Below are positions 50,702 to 62,150 of a stretch of DNA of 64,000 bases, piece after piece. The DNA comes from Trissonchulus latispiculum. Taxonomy: Eukaryota; Nematoda; Enoplea; Enoplida; Ironidae. The position numbers and the translations under genes were made by a program. The DNA is taken from the NCBI GenBank assembly GCA_030248195.1, contig JASAND010023997.1:20258-84257 (forward strand). Direction: 5' to 3'. Within the stretch, counting starts at the first letter, position 1; every line of letters starts with the position of its first letter. A model generated the notes under the pieces. That model made no database searches, was not told the DNA's origin, and saw only the letters and a program-made list of their open reading frames with translations.

Positions 50702-51128
50702 CATATCTTTCGAGGGTTGACCATATTGGGGATCCAAGTTTGGTTGTCAAGGACACACTACCGATTTGACCAATTCTAACACTTCACTATGTTTCATAGT
50801 ATCCCAGTCACCTTTCCTGAATTCAAGTAGCAGCGGCAAAATTTCTGGTTTACTCTGCCTTTCCCTTGAGGTCTGGGATCTATCAATCGTGATGTCCATC
50901 GTTTCAAACGTTTTTGTGAAATGTCCTACCTAACTGGCAGGTTCTAGGTCGAAGCGACGCTGTTTTGCGCGTAGAGCTTTTGCAGCTTTTTCACTGTTAT
51001 TGAATGGTGACAGTTTCACTTCATCTACGCAGGTATTACTATATCACCGTGTTGATCCACCAACGGGTGGATGGCAGTAGCTCCAAAGGCTCCGACAACA
51101 GAATTATCAAAGATCGCAGCCAATTGGC
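50702..51128. other. Stretch with no recognised gene
   Basis: On the minus strand 51120-51025 is an open segment (NSVVGAFGATAIHPLVDQHG) that reads unusually protein-like and is cut by the element at 51129. It matched no family I know, so it is not called as a gene. Confidence 0.4.
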
Positions 51129-51505
51129 CAGGGTATTTTTTACAGGGAGGGGGGCCCCCCGAAAATGCCTGCCCCCCCCCCGAAATCGCCCCCTCCCGGG
51201 ATTTTTGCTTCCCCCACCGGGATTTTTTGGAGGACCAAATTTTTGCCAAAATAGGCAAATTTTTAAAAAGCTTCCGGCTCTGCCGGAGATTTTTTCGTAA
51301 AAATAGCCATTTTTAGCTTAAATCATGGCATTTTTGAGAACTTTTTGCGTTTCACCATGTAAAATACGCCAACAAATACCATTTTTGGCTCATTTTTGCA
51401 AAAAAATCTGCCCCCCCCCCGAAAATTTCTTCCCCCTCCCGAGCCCGGGGGGGGCCGGGAAGCCCCCCCCCCGAACCCCGAAAAAAATCCCTAAAAAATA
51501 CCCTG
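51129..51505. mobile_element. CAGGGT-type element with 6-bp duplication, small copy
   Basis: Ends cagggtattttttacaggg and ccctaaaaaataccctg are imperfect inverted repeats; flanked by attggc at 51123-51128 and 51506-51511. The interior is C-run/G-run rich, with no coding. CAGGGT termini and the 6-bp duplication are shared with 56168-60670. Confidence 0.7.
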
Positions 51506-51511
51506 ATTGGC

Positions 51512-52963
51512 TGACCTACTTCAAGGCTCGAGAGAGGTCTACATTTTACAAGACTTCGGTACAGTGTGTGCTTTCGCTATTCTAATTCCAGTGGTTTATT
51601 TTCAGCAAATGTTCCCGCCAACACCCAGGTTCGTCGCAATAAAACATTCTTAGAAGGAACTTCCTCAAGAGATGTTTGAAACCGCTCAAAACCGCTCCAA
51701 GTGTTTCGGTGGTGACAGACACTTCGGCTGCAGCTAGATTATTGCAGAAACATTGACCAATACATATTTAACGCTCCAAAAAACCCATTTTATTTCAATG
51801 TTGACTTTGGCCACAACGAAGACAGGCCTGGGGCAACTTTGGCCATTTTTCACTGTAATCAGTACAACATTGGCCACCTCAGATTGGAGATAATCCAGCA
51901 GCAGCTTTGCTTGCAAATCTGTTTAATAAAATGGCGCTTGCGTGGTAGTACTGGCTGCTTTTGAAAGTATAAAGATGACTATTGTCTAGCAGTCTAAAAG
52001 TTTGCTTGAAGATGGAAAATCACCACTTTTGAAAAAGTGAACATTTCGCTAAAAGGGGGGGGGGAATGCAAGATATATACGCCAAATAGAGTAATTGGTA
52101 CTCGATTTTAAACGCGAAACACGTATTATATATAACGGTACAATACACTTATTTCGCGCCAAAGGCGCCAATATTTTTTGAAAAATGGGCGTTTTACACA
52201 TTGCAGGAAAAAATTCCTGGGGGGCAACACAATTTCGGGGGGGGGGGAATTCCCCCCATTCCCCTATACATGGCTATACAACCTAAGGCAAATCTACTTG
52301 CAAATGTAGATCCTGGATTTCTGGATTCCAGAAATTAGGCAACCCTGCGTGTTTGTACAAGTCAAGCTTCACACAAGGCATGTACGCAAATCTAGTTTTA
52401 GGGAAACAACTTCCACCATGCAATACACTCCTCTTAAAATGTTCTGGTTAGTGATGGGCACTAGTCTAGTGGAGTGTTCAACCAAAACTGTTAAAATATA
52501 TATCTGGAATTGTTTACTTTACGAAGCGCGTTACCTACGAGAACCACAAACTAGGCCTAGTAGAATCGCCAAGGTATACAGAAGTCACCTGTCCTTTGCT
52601 TTACAGCGTCACCCGCTGAAAATATTTGATTCCTGTAATCAATACTGGAACCTTTCTAAGCGCTTGGGTATCTGCATTACCCCCATGGGGCTACTAAATA
52701 TCGTGAAAACTGCTTCTGTGCATGCAAAAACATGAAATAACGCAAATTTTAGCACATTGCGTAATTTTTGAGTGACCGGAAAAAAAGGAAAAAAATGGAA
52801 AAAAACGGAAAAAAACCGGAAAAAAAAGGTTTTTTTCCGGCAATCTTTTTTTTCCGGAAAAAAACCAACCCTAGCACTAGATATCAGGATATCCGGATAA
52901 TATTTGATTTGACAAAAATATCCGGATGGATATCCGTTTACATTTCAAACAACGTATATATAT
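51512..52963. other. Repeat remnants, no gene
   Basis: 52045-52270 is a fragment of a G-run family with a variant palindrome ttcgcgccaaaggcgccaa, related to 58235-58320. 52452 (tagtgatgggcac) looks like a hAT terminus, and 52870-52940 has atatccggata repeats related to family C. A run of cggaaaaaa units lies at 52778-52862. The frame 52349-52735 shows no domain. Confidence 0.45.
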
Positions 52964-53874
52964 ACAAGTAGGAAAAAATGCTCCTTGCAGTCGCATGTAA
53001 AATGCAATATGAGCTATGATGGTCAACATTTAAATATGTCAAGGACAAGATTTAAAACGTCTAATATGAGCCAGCATCTAAATCGGTAAAGGACAAGCTG
53101 TAACTGGCTAATATGAGCCGCCACGTTTCTCTTGGGCTCATATTGACGCTCGCTGCCGTGGTTTCAACGGCTTGACATCACGACGACCTCTTACCATCTT
53201 GCCTACAGACTCTACTTTTATTCCCAATCCCAAGTCTGAAAAAATCCTCACCGTCTAAAATTAATGTCATTAGCTTCGTATAATGTTTGGTTATAGGTGT
53301 CCTGTCTGAATCTAATTTCACTAGCTCAAACACCGTATTTAAGGTATATATGTGAACACTTTTAGCAGCTAAAGTTCTCCCCTTTAAAGTTGAATTAAGT
53401 GGCATATACATTTGGTATATACCAGTTTTCTAAATCATAGACACACCGCAAACTAGAAACAAATGCATAAAGCTCCTGTAAACCGGTATTCTTCAAGTCT
53501 TCAGTATCGGCTTACTGTACACAGCACTTATACAATAAAATACACAGCTGATGTGTAAAAATTTGATGTGTGCTTACCCACGGATTGACTTTACTTATTG
53601 TATCAAGACCACACGTATGGCATGACAATTACGTGTACATGCGAATTTGAAAAGTGAAAATAGCTAACTCAACTTAGTATCCTCGCGTCAATATGAGCCC
53701 AAGATAAACGTGGCGGCTCATATTAGCCAGTTACAGCTTGTCCTTTACCGATTTAGATGCTGGCTCATATTAGACGTTTTAAATCTTGTCCTTGACATAT
53801 TTATATAAATGTTGACCATCATAGCTCATATTGCATTTTACATGCGACTGCAAGGAGCATTTTTTCCTACTTGT
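52964..53874. mobile_element. Inverted-repeat element with 185-bp arms
   Basis: Arms 52964-53148 and 53686-53874 are near-identical inverted copies, from acaagtagg at the outer left to cctacttgt at the outer right. Each arm contains four aatatgagc(c) words spaced 40-50 bases apart and caaggacaag/aaaggacaag words. The core of about 540 bases has no clear gene. A diverged relative is at 57340-57500 (aatgctcc, gcaatatggg, taatatgg). Confidence 0.78.
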
Positions 53875-53975
53875 CCTTCTTCCAATTTTTGGGAGCGCTG
53901 CTCTTAGGCAGAAGTAGTCTGCAATTTATTACTCCCAGAAGATTCTCTATTCCAAACAATGACCACTGTCTTCGG

Positions 53976-56167
53976 GGGTTTGACCACTGGTCAATAGACC
54001 ACCTAGCCCGTAGCAACCAGTGATCACTTCAGCCGATTCGGAAAATATGCTCATTGAAACGAGCGTAGTCGATTTACTATATATGCCCCTAACCGAAACC
54101 CCGAAAAACGCTGTTTTATGGGGTTTGACCACTGGTCAATAGGCCGCCTAGGCCATAGTGACCAGTGGTCAGGGGCGCACCCAAGGGGGGGCGGGGGCGG
54201 CCGCCCCCATGTCAGGTTTCGAAGGTCAGAAAAATTAAGAAGCAGAAAGGAGAAAAAGCAGAAAAAACAAAAATTTTCGCGCCTTCGGCGCGAATTAACT
54301 ATTCTTTGGTTGTTTTGTGGATAGCATATGGGGCTGGGTGGGGTGGCTGGTCTTCAATTATTATTCGGTATACGTATATAGCAAGCAGCGGTTGCTATGC
54401 TTTCTGTGCGTACTATGCATAGTATGCGTTGCTGTTTGTTTCTATTTTGATTTAACATATATATAGTAAACTAAAATATTATCTGGTCAAGGCAACATTA
54501 CGTATGTCTAACCAACCAACTATTCACTTACCTATATATACCTATTAAACTGCTCAAGGCAAAGAATTCAAAGTTTTGAAAACAATTTTACTCCGAAATT
54601 TAAAATTTTCTTCTACTTATAGGGGGCAGCGCCCCCAGACACCTGCGTATCTATTTTTCGCCAGCTATTCATACTCTGACACCGCAGTTCGACGAGCATG
54701 CAACGTAAAATGAAGCTAAGGTCCGTAACGTTGTTTAACAACGCAGTAAATCGAAGCTAAAAGCATTTATAGCTTTATACTATATAATTTTTGTAATTTT
54801 ACGCAGTCGAAATTAAAAATACGCATTCTAAAATAAAAATATACGCAAAATTTACGCAGGTGCGTTTTTCAAAAAATTCATTAAAAACCCCTGATATGCA
54901 CGCTTTTTTACAAAATACAATTGAAAACACACAAAAGCTTAGTCAAATTTTGCTACTGCTAACCACAACATGGCTCAAAAAATTTTCAAATAGGTGAAGC
55001 TTTTTAAAAAGAGCTCTAGCTTTTAGCTGGGGGATGCCGCCCCCAGACCCACGCTTCTTCTCAATTTTTCTTATCATAGCTACGTTGCTTTGCTTTGTTT
55101 AGAGTTTTACTAGTTTGAGTTATATATATAGTACGTATATACCTTGTGTATCCGGTGAAACCAGGGCGCTAGCCAGAAGACAATTTTAATCCTTTGAAAC
55201 AACAAAAAGTGGTCAGAAAAAATTGTTTTCAGGTTTAAAATGCAAAAAATTCTCAACTTCTGGGGGGCTGCGCCCCCCAGACCCCCTGCTTTCGCATTTC
55301 TGAGAATGATTAATTCTATTTAACTATCTCAACCAATGTAACCAATTCCTACATGTTTGTTCTCAAAGCACAAAAACATGTGTAGAAATAACTATAAAAA
55401 ATTTCAACATTGTTGCCGCCCCCCGTCAGAAAACGCTGGGTGCGCCACTGCCAGTGGTCACTTCCGTCGGTTCTGAAAATATGCTCATTGAAACGAGCGT
55501 TATGCTCATTGAAACGAGCGTAGTCGATTTACTATATATGCCCCTAACCGAAACCCCGAAAAACGCTGTTTTATGGGGTTTGACCACTGGACAATAGGCC
55601 ACCTAGGCCATAGTGACCAGTGGTCACTTCCGTCGGGTCTGAAAATATGCTCATTGAAACTAGCGTAGTCGATTTACTATATATGCGCCCAACCAAAACC
55701 TCGAAAAACGCTGTTTTAGGGGGTTTGACCACTGGTCAATAGGCCACCTAGGCCATAGTGACCAGTGGTCACCTCCGTCGGTTCTGAAAATATGCTCATT
55801 GAAACTAGCGTAGTCGATTTACTATATATGCGCCCAACCAAAACCTCGAAAAACGCTGTTTTAGGGGACCACTGGTCAATAGGCCACCTAGGCCATAGTG
55901 ACCAGTGGTCACTTCCGTCGGTTCTGAAAATATGCTCATTGAAACGAGCGTAGTCGATTTACTATATATGCTCCTAACCTAACCACCTAAAAACCCTATT
56001 TTTTTGGGTTTGACCACTGGTCAATAGGCCACCTAGGCCATAGTGACCAGTGGTCACTTCCGTCGGTTCTGAAAATATGCTCATTGAAACGAGCGTAGTC
56101 GATTTACTATATATGCCCCCCCAACCAAAACCTCGAAAAACGCTATTTTAGGGGGTTTGACCACTGG
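53976..56167 (+). repeat. 145-bp satellite array, left block
   Basis: Tandem units of about 145 bases, phased on gggtttgacc at 53976, 54121, 55576, 55721, about 55866, 56006 and 56153. A hAT-like element (54170-55450) interrupts the second unit. Each unit has an 11-bp inverted pair gaccactggtc / gaccagtggtc around a cctagg core, and an invariant block tatgctcattgaaac. ORFs across it are satellite translations. Confidence 0.92.
54170..55450. mobile_element. hAT-like element, CAGGGGCGCACCC family, copy 2
   Basis: 1281 bases from CAGGGGCGCACCCAAGG to GGGTGCGCCACTG with exact duplication ccagtggt (54162-54169, 55451-55458). Same family as 7563-9156 but lacking the LINE insertion; contains the palindrome at about 54274-54292. 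No transposase. Confidence 0.92.
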
Positions 56168-57269
56168 CAGGGTTCATGCGGACTTTTCAGTTTCAATTTC
56201 CAGGTTTTTCCAGGTTTTTCAAGGTTTTCAGCGGCAATTTTCCAGGTTTTATAATATTAAATTTTGATCAAATTAGTGTAAATTTGGAGCATTTGTGGAC
56301 CTTAAAACCTGCGATGCACTGGACCCAAGCCCGACAACCACACCCTGTCTCGACATAATTAAAGTAATGGTAAAGCTGGGCTGGGTTTTTCCGGAAAAAA
56401 TGCAAAAAAACTAAGTTTTTCGGCTTTTTCAGTGTTTTCCCCGTTTAATTGTTTTCGATAGCCCCAATGGCTGTAAACGTTTCCGGAGCGCTAAAAAGGT
56501 CAAATTTTAACGAATTAAAGCGTTAAACAGTATATATATATTTTAAAGCTACAAATAAAAATCTAGACCGCTTCAAATAATTTTTAGAATTTTTCCATTT
56601 TTCAAATATAATTTCGAAAACTGTAGGGAAATTTTTTACAGTTTCGCAAAAATGCTCATAAATATTTCGCGTTTTTCGGTGCCCATCATGCGGTAACTAA
56701 TGGCATTTTCAATCAAACTTTTGGAAATATGAAGGCTAAAAATAGGTTAACTCTTTACAAAAGTTGTAATTCGTTAAATCCTAAAAAAGCACTGTTAAGG
56801 GGGGGCGACTAATCTTTTGCCCCGACTTTGTCCGATTGGCCTACTTTTTGGCGAAGTTAAAGAAGATGGGTGTGGTCAAAAAAATACTTGGTCGTTGGTT
56901 CTTAGCTGCCTTCCAGCCATGTGCAGCCGTCGCGTTTATGTGCCCGACCACCCCTTTTTCACAACAACCAACATAATTAATTAAAAATCTCTGCTGGATG
57001 CAAGACCCTAGCTTCAAGCTTGCTATTGTCCAATATGATTTGGCACATGTGCCCCTATCTGCGGAAAAATACTAGATGTTTGTATCTTATCTGCATCTAA
57101 GGGAATTACTGTTCAAAGTTGAAGTTTCGGCAAAAATTTGAAATTTTTTGGCTAACGAAAGGAATATTTTAACATTGGTGCGAGCTATAAGGCTGTAATT
57201 TGGCATAAAAGGAGATCCTATGGCAGTACTCTTTTATGCCAAATGGCAAGAATTTCTGCCGCGTGAAAA

Positions 57270-57697
57270 AATTTTTATGTCAACTTTAATCTTCGCAAAT
57301 TGCCAAAATCGCCTTTTTTGGGCAATATATAACAAGAATAAAAATGCTCCGATGGAGCATGAAAAATGCAATATGGGTGACACTGGGTTTTAAGCAGACA
57401 GAGGACTAGGTTTTAAAACGTTAATAATATGGGAGGGGCAGGTTGTAAATGCCAGGAGGACTAGGTTAAAAGGCACTAATATGGACCAGCTTCGCAGAAC
57501 AACCCATATTCGCGGAAATTGTCCAGGCAAAAATGTTGGCGGCAATCGTTCAATAACAGTTTAACAGTTTAACGATTTCAGCTCCATCAGTGAAGGTTTG
57601 CTACTTCTATGGCTGTAGAAAGACTTTACACAGGATCCGACAGACTGAAAATGGCGATTTTGGCAATTTTTGAAGATTAAAGTTGACATAAAAAATT
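57270..57697. repeat. Inverted-repeat element with 44-bp arms
   Basis: Arms 57270-57313 and 57653-57697 (atgtcaactttaatcttcg / cgattttggcaattt words inverted). The centre (57340-57500) is a diverged relative of the aatatgagc element at 52964. Confidence 0.65.
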
Positions 57698-57826
57698 TGG
57701 CATGGGAAGAAACTAGACCCCACCCCACACATGCTGGGCCATATATATCCGGCATCTCTACGGCAACCCTATAAAAAGTTATCCAAAAAGTTGCCAAATC
57801 GTATTTTTTTTCGAACCTTTACTATA

Positions 57827-58124
57827 TAGCGCGGCGGGAAAAAACCCAAACCGTCGGTCTAGTCAAAACCGTTCTGGCGTGCTTGCAGCAAAAAATTCGG
57901 CTGGGTTTTTTCCCGCCCATGGGTTTTTTTCCCGCATTGGGTTTTTTTCCCATCGGTTTGGTCGAAAATTTCTCGCCAACGGTAAGCGCTAGAGAGACGT
58001 TTTATAGCTCATTTTGAAGCTCTTCGCAAGGCCTCATGGTAGTTATCGTTAGATTTTCGATTTGTCGCTTAATAAAAAAGTTACAGCCAAAATTCGAAAA
58101 TTTGGGTTTTTTCCCGCCGCGCTA
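57827..58124. mobile_element. TA-flanked MITE with TAGCGCGGCGGG ends
   Basis: Ends TAGCGCGGCGGGAAAAAACC and its complement, flanked by TA at both sides. Several gggttttttcccgcc words inside form hairpins. Related to 45842-46021. Confidence 0.65.
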
Positions 58125-58715
58125 TACCCCTAAGAAAAATCGCTGTCACAAGGGGTACCCAAATTTGCTTCCACAGGGGCCAGTGAAATTTGACCTCCCG
58201 TTCAGGTATGATTATGATAGTATATATGTACAATGCACTTGTTTCGCGCCGTCGGCGCGAAAATTTTTTGAAAAATGGGAGTTTTTCACATGGCACGAAA
58301 AATTCCTGGGACGCATGGGCGCATCCAGGGAAGGGGTTTTGGAGGTTGAAACCCCTCCTTTTGGGTCTATTTTATCAATACTCCATTACAAAATATTGTG
58401 TAAAGTTTTGTTAGAACCCCTTTCTTTTCAGGAAACTTTGTCAAAACCCCCTTGTTTTCAAAATACTGCTTACGCCCCTGCGGGACGGTCCACAATTTTG
58501 GGGGGACTTCCACCCATCCCACCCCGGCTATGCACCTGCGCAAGGGTCAGGGGGGAGCAGTCCCCCAAAAGTTGAAGACTATTTTTAATTTAAGAGTATG
58601 TTTGCTCTTAAAAATTTTGAATTCTTTTGCTTGAACGGTTAGTTAAGAAGAGTCTAAAATCCAGTCAACATAGAAACAAAAACAACATATATATATATAT
58701 ACGTATACACATATA

Positions 58716-59978
58716 TAGCAAGGTTCACAAAAAAAATCAAAAATCGAATTTTTGCTGGCAATTTCGCAAATGAAGTCCGATCGAAAAACTTTTGGTACGT
58801 ATGGAACGGCAGTGACCCCCTCTACATATGGTGCAAATTTCATGCCGGTAGCCCTCATGTAGCGTGAGTAATAAAAAATTTTTGTGATTTTTTTTTTGTG
58901 AACGAATTCACAAAAAAAAAATCACTTGTTCACAAAAAAAAAATCACCACCGGATCTGATCTCAGGATATAGCTAGGAAATTTTTCTTTTCATGCATAAA
59001 TAGAGCATAGTCCATAGTGTTATTATGTAAAAAAAATTGGACCCCCAAGTTTTTTTTGCACAGGCTGAACTTCGAATTTTGGTTCTCGACCCTCGGGTCC
59101 AAAGTGGCTTCCCAGGCCAATGTGCTTGACCTTTATTATTGATACCAGGAAGCTAGGAATCCACTTATTTTGTATTCTAGGGCTCTAGTAAGCACAGAAC
59201 AAATAATTTGACGGAGTAATTTCGTATCTGGAATGGTCACGTGACTTGGCCTAGGGTCACGTGACCTGGGTCGGGGTCACGTGACTGACCAAAAATTTTA
59301 TTTCAAGGTCCCAGAAGCCTGAAAACTCGCCTATATAGGTTTTTCGGTGCGTAGAATTCAAATTTGGCATTAGTTTTTAGGTAGCGTTTGCCCAGATAGG
59401 TGATCCTGACCACCCCCTGGGTCCGGAGGGTCCGGGCCGGGTCCATCGGCCGGACCGTCTGTCAGAAGGGGGTTGAGGTACCTAAAACATGCTCTATATA
59501 GGTTTTCTGGGTAGCTGAGCTCGAATTTGGCATTAGTTTTACCCTAGCGGTTGCCCCAGAGGCATTTTATAAAAAGTTGATAGTGATTTTTCTTTTGTGA
59601 ACTTGTTCCAAAAAAAATCACCCGCCGGTGGCGAACCCAGAGGACATGGCAGGGAATCCAATATATGGTTGGATAGCTTAGAGTTAGGACATGTCACATG
59701 CATAATATGGGGTAGCTGCGCAAAGTCCATAGTGAGTACCAGCAAAAATTTCAATTTTGGTCTGGAGTTGTCCGAGGGTCCGATTTTGGGTGGGTCGACT
59801 ATTTTGGGCACCCTAGTCGGAGGAGTTGGACCTCGGCAGCCAAACTTATATATGTTAGGGTTGGGACTTGTGGCTATTACCATGCAAAAAATTTTCCGGC
59901 TGCGGCTTGTTGTTAGCCGTCTAGGTGGGTGATTTTTTTTGTGAATTTTCGGGGTGATTTTTTTTGTGAACCTTGCTA
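58716..59978. mobile_element. TA-flanked element with TAGCAAGGTTCACAAAA ends
   Basis: Ends tagcaaggttcacaaaaaa and its complement (ttttttgtgaaccttgcta), flanked by TA. Internal inverted copies of gtgattttttttgtgaac occur at 58885-58950 and 59588-59622. The palindrome gtcacgtgac occurs three times at 59236-59285. No transposase; open frames such as 59597-59932 show no domain. Confidence 0.65.
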
Positions 59979-60670
59979 TAGTATATACATGTGCTTAGGC
60001 AGAAAACATATAAGCGAGTGTTGACAAATGAATGATTGTAGAATCGAAGAAGCAAGCGATGGTCTGTGGGAGGCAGCACCTAAGAAAAAGCCAGCGTCCA
60101 ATCCAAACTACAGCAAATTGCCTCAAGAAATTAATTTAGACCACCCTTGAAATTCCAACTACGCTGCGTATTTCTACGCTTGATTGCGTAAATGCGTAGA
60201 TTTTACGCAAAAAATCGTGCAACCAACGGGACGTTTGAATGGGTGAGGAGCCCCACAAAAGTAGAAGAATTTTTTAAAGCAGGACCTCCTGGATAAATTT
60301 TCAGCATAAGTAATCGTCGATATTCGTAATTATTGGTAATGTTCGCTTTTTAGGGTAGTTTTCAGTTTTCTGTGTTATGAAAATAAAATTTAAAATAAAA
60401 AGCTTAAGGAAAGGCGTATTGCTATATAACAGACAACACCAAGTAGAAAACTATATACAAACCATGAGTCAAAAGCTGACAAACCGGGCTAAACAAAATT
60501 ATATACAATTCGGGCAATTTTTTTTCAATTTCAATGGTAAATATAAGAAATTTGGCAAAATTTTTCAATCAATCAGCAAATTCCAGGTTTTTCCAGGTTT
60601 TTCCAGGTGTTTGCCCAAATTCCAGGTTTTTCCAGGTATTTCCAGGTTTTTCCAGGTCGCATGAACCCTG

Positions 60671-60960
60671 CACTGGTCAATAGGCCACCTAGGCCATAGT
60701 GACCAGTGGTCACTTCTGTCGGTTCTGAAAATATGCTCATTGAAACGAGCGTAGTCGATTTACTATATATGCCCCCAACCAAAACCCCGAAAAACGCTGT
60801 TTTAGTGACTTTCCCAACTTTGACCCTGGGCGAGGTGCCACGGGGCCATGCTGACCAGTGGTCACTTCGGGCGGTTTCGGCAGTATGCTCATCGTTTTCA
60901 GCGACCCCGATTTACTATATATGCGCACCACCAAATGGCCAAAAAACGCTATTTTAGACG
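60671..60960 (+). repeat. 145-bp satellite array, right block
   Basis: One typical unit (60671-60805), then a strongly diverged unit (60830-60955, still with ccagtggtcacttc, tatgctcat and gatttactatatatgc). The array fades here. Confidence 0.85.
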
Positions 60961-61431
60961 ACTTTTTGACAATTTTCTGTGTTGGGACCTCGAAAAAGTC
61001 CAAACGTCGATTTTTCCATTTTTGACCATCTGTAAAAATCGACCCAGAGCGAAATTCGGAAATCAAACATAAACTTGATCTGGACCATCGCCTAGATAAT
61101 CAAAAATTAGTAAAAAATTTTTTTCTATGGGCCGTTTGAAAAATCGGTGTGCGCAAAAATCGCCCTATAAAAGTTGTCGATACAGAGAAAAAAACCCCAC
61201 TTTTAAACTTGTATCAGAAAGTCGATTTTTTCAAAGTTCATTTTTTCCGGGCAAGTTTGGTATCATTCGAAAGCTCTTGGCCTGGAGATTTCAAAAATGT
61301 AAACTTTAGCTCTCAACTCCTTACCATTAATTAGTTTTTGCTAATTAACAGTTTCCCTAATCCGCAAAGTGCCTTTATAGCTCATATTATGAGGAGCGCT
61401 CCGCGCACCCTCATGATACGTACGTATATAT
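60961..61431. other. Non-coding stretch after the satellite
   Basis: AT-rich, no gene or clear repeat. Last 8 bases (gtatatat, 61424-61431) are the duplication of the next element. Confidence 0.5.
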
Positions 61432-61857
61432 TAGAGATGCACCGGGGCCACCACTACCGGGCGGCACTACCGGGCGCCACTCATCGTGGCCCCGGCCGGG
61501 GCCGGGGCCACCTTGGCCCCGGTACCGGGGCCGGGGATGGGACCGGGGCCTGGAAATTGGGGGTCCAAATCGAAAATTTTCAAAAATTTTCTGGAAAATT
61601 TAAATTTTGCAATAATTTTTGATATACAAACGTTACTATCCTTGTTTTCATTAATATCGGCGTGAAAGCAAACGATTTGTAATACTTTTTGACTTTCGAA
61701 AATTAAAAATTTTGGTCAAAAATCCACAAAATTTTGCTAATTTTTGGCCCCGGTCGGTACCGGGGCCTGGCCACCGGGGCCGGGGCCGGGGCCTGACTAC
61801 CGGGGCCGGGGCCGGAGCCTGGCCCCGGTGCCGGGGCCAGGCCCCGGTGCATCCCTA
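61432..61857. mobile_element. hAT-like MITE with GGGGCC-rich ends
   Basis: 426 bases from TAGAGATGCACCGGGGCC to GGCCCCGGTGCATCCCTA with exact 8-bp duplication gtatatat (61424-61431, 61858-61865). TAGRGATGCACC is a known style of hAT terminus. Both subterminal regions are built from ccggggcc units around an AT-rich core. Confidence 0.88.
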
Positions 61858-61967
61858 GTATATATATATATATACGTACGTATATATATATAATGGAAAA
61901 TAAGCAAACTTTTGACAAAAATTTCGAAAAGCTTAAAATATTTTTGAAACCAAGGTTGTGGCTTTGG

Positions 61968-62150
61968 CTTGGCTGTATATATGATAGAAGTTAGAAGCGT
62001 ACCGAAACATTACCAGAAAGGTTGAAATTTTAACTGCAAAATTGAAACGTTTTCTTTTATAGTTAAGTTTGGAATAGGCGGATAACTGGATATCCGTTAA
62101 CGAAAATCGGCAGATATCCGGATATGAAAAAATACCCGGTGCCCATCACT
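61968..62150 (+). repeat. Interspersed repeat family C, copy 2, ending in a hAT-type terminus
   Basis: Matches 8385-8545 (gtatgatagaa, gcgtacc, attttaactgcaaaat, aataggcggat, atatccg). Ends cggtgcccatcacta, a hAT-type terminus; the opposite end is not seen. Confidence 0.6.

Larger units (their letters stand above)
56168..60670. mobile_element. CAGGGT-type composite element with 6-bp duplication, 4.5 kb
   Basis: 13-base perfect inverted ends CAGGGTTCATGCG, flanked by cactgg (56162-56167, 60671-60676). Subterminal arrays of ttccaggttttt at both sides. The interior is non-coding and holds further elements (57270-57697, 57827-58124, 58716-59978). It splits the 145-bp satellite array, which resumes in phase at 60671. 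No transposase recognised. Confidence 0.78.

Noticed and set aside
53976..56167. Tandem spaced repeats as a CRISPR-like array
   Set aside because: Units of 145 bases are contiguous without unique spacers, in a eukaryotic genome; this is a satellite.
58310..58485. Possible hAT element (catgggcgcatcc ... acgcccctg)
   Set aside because: Ends are only loosely complementary and the flanks (ctgggacg, cgggacgg) do not give a clean 8-bp duplication.
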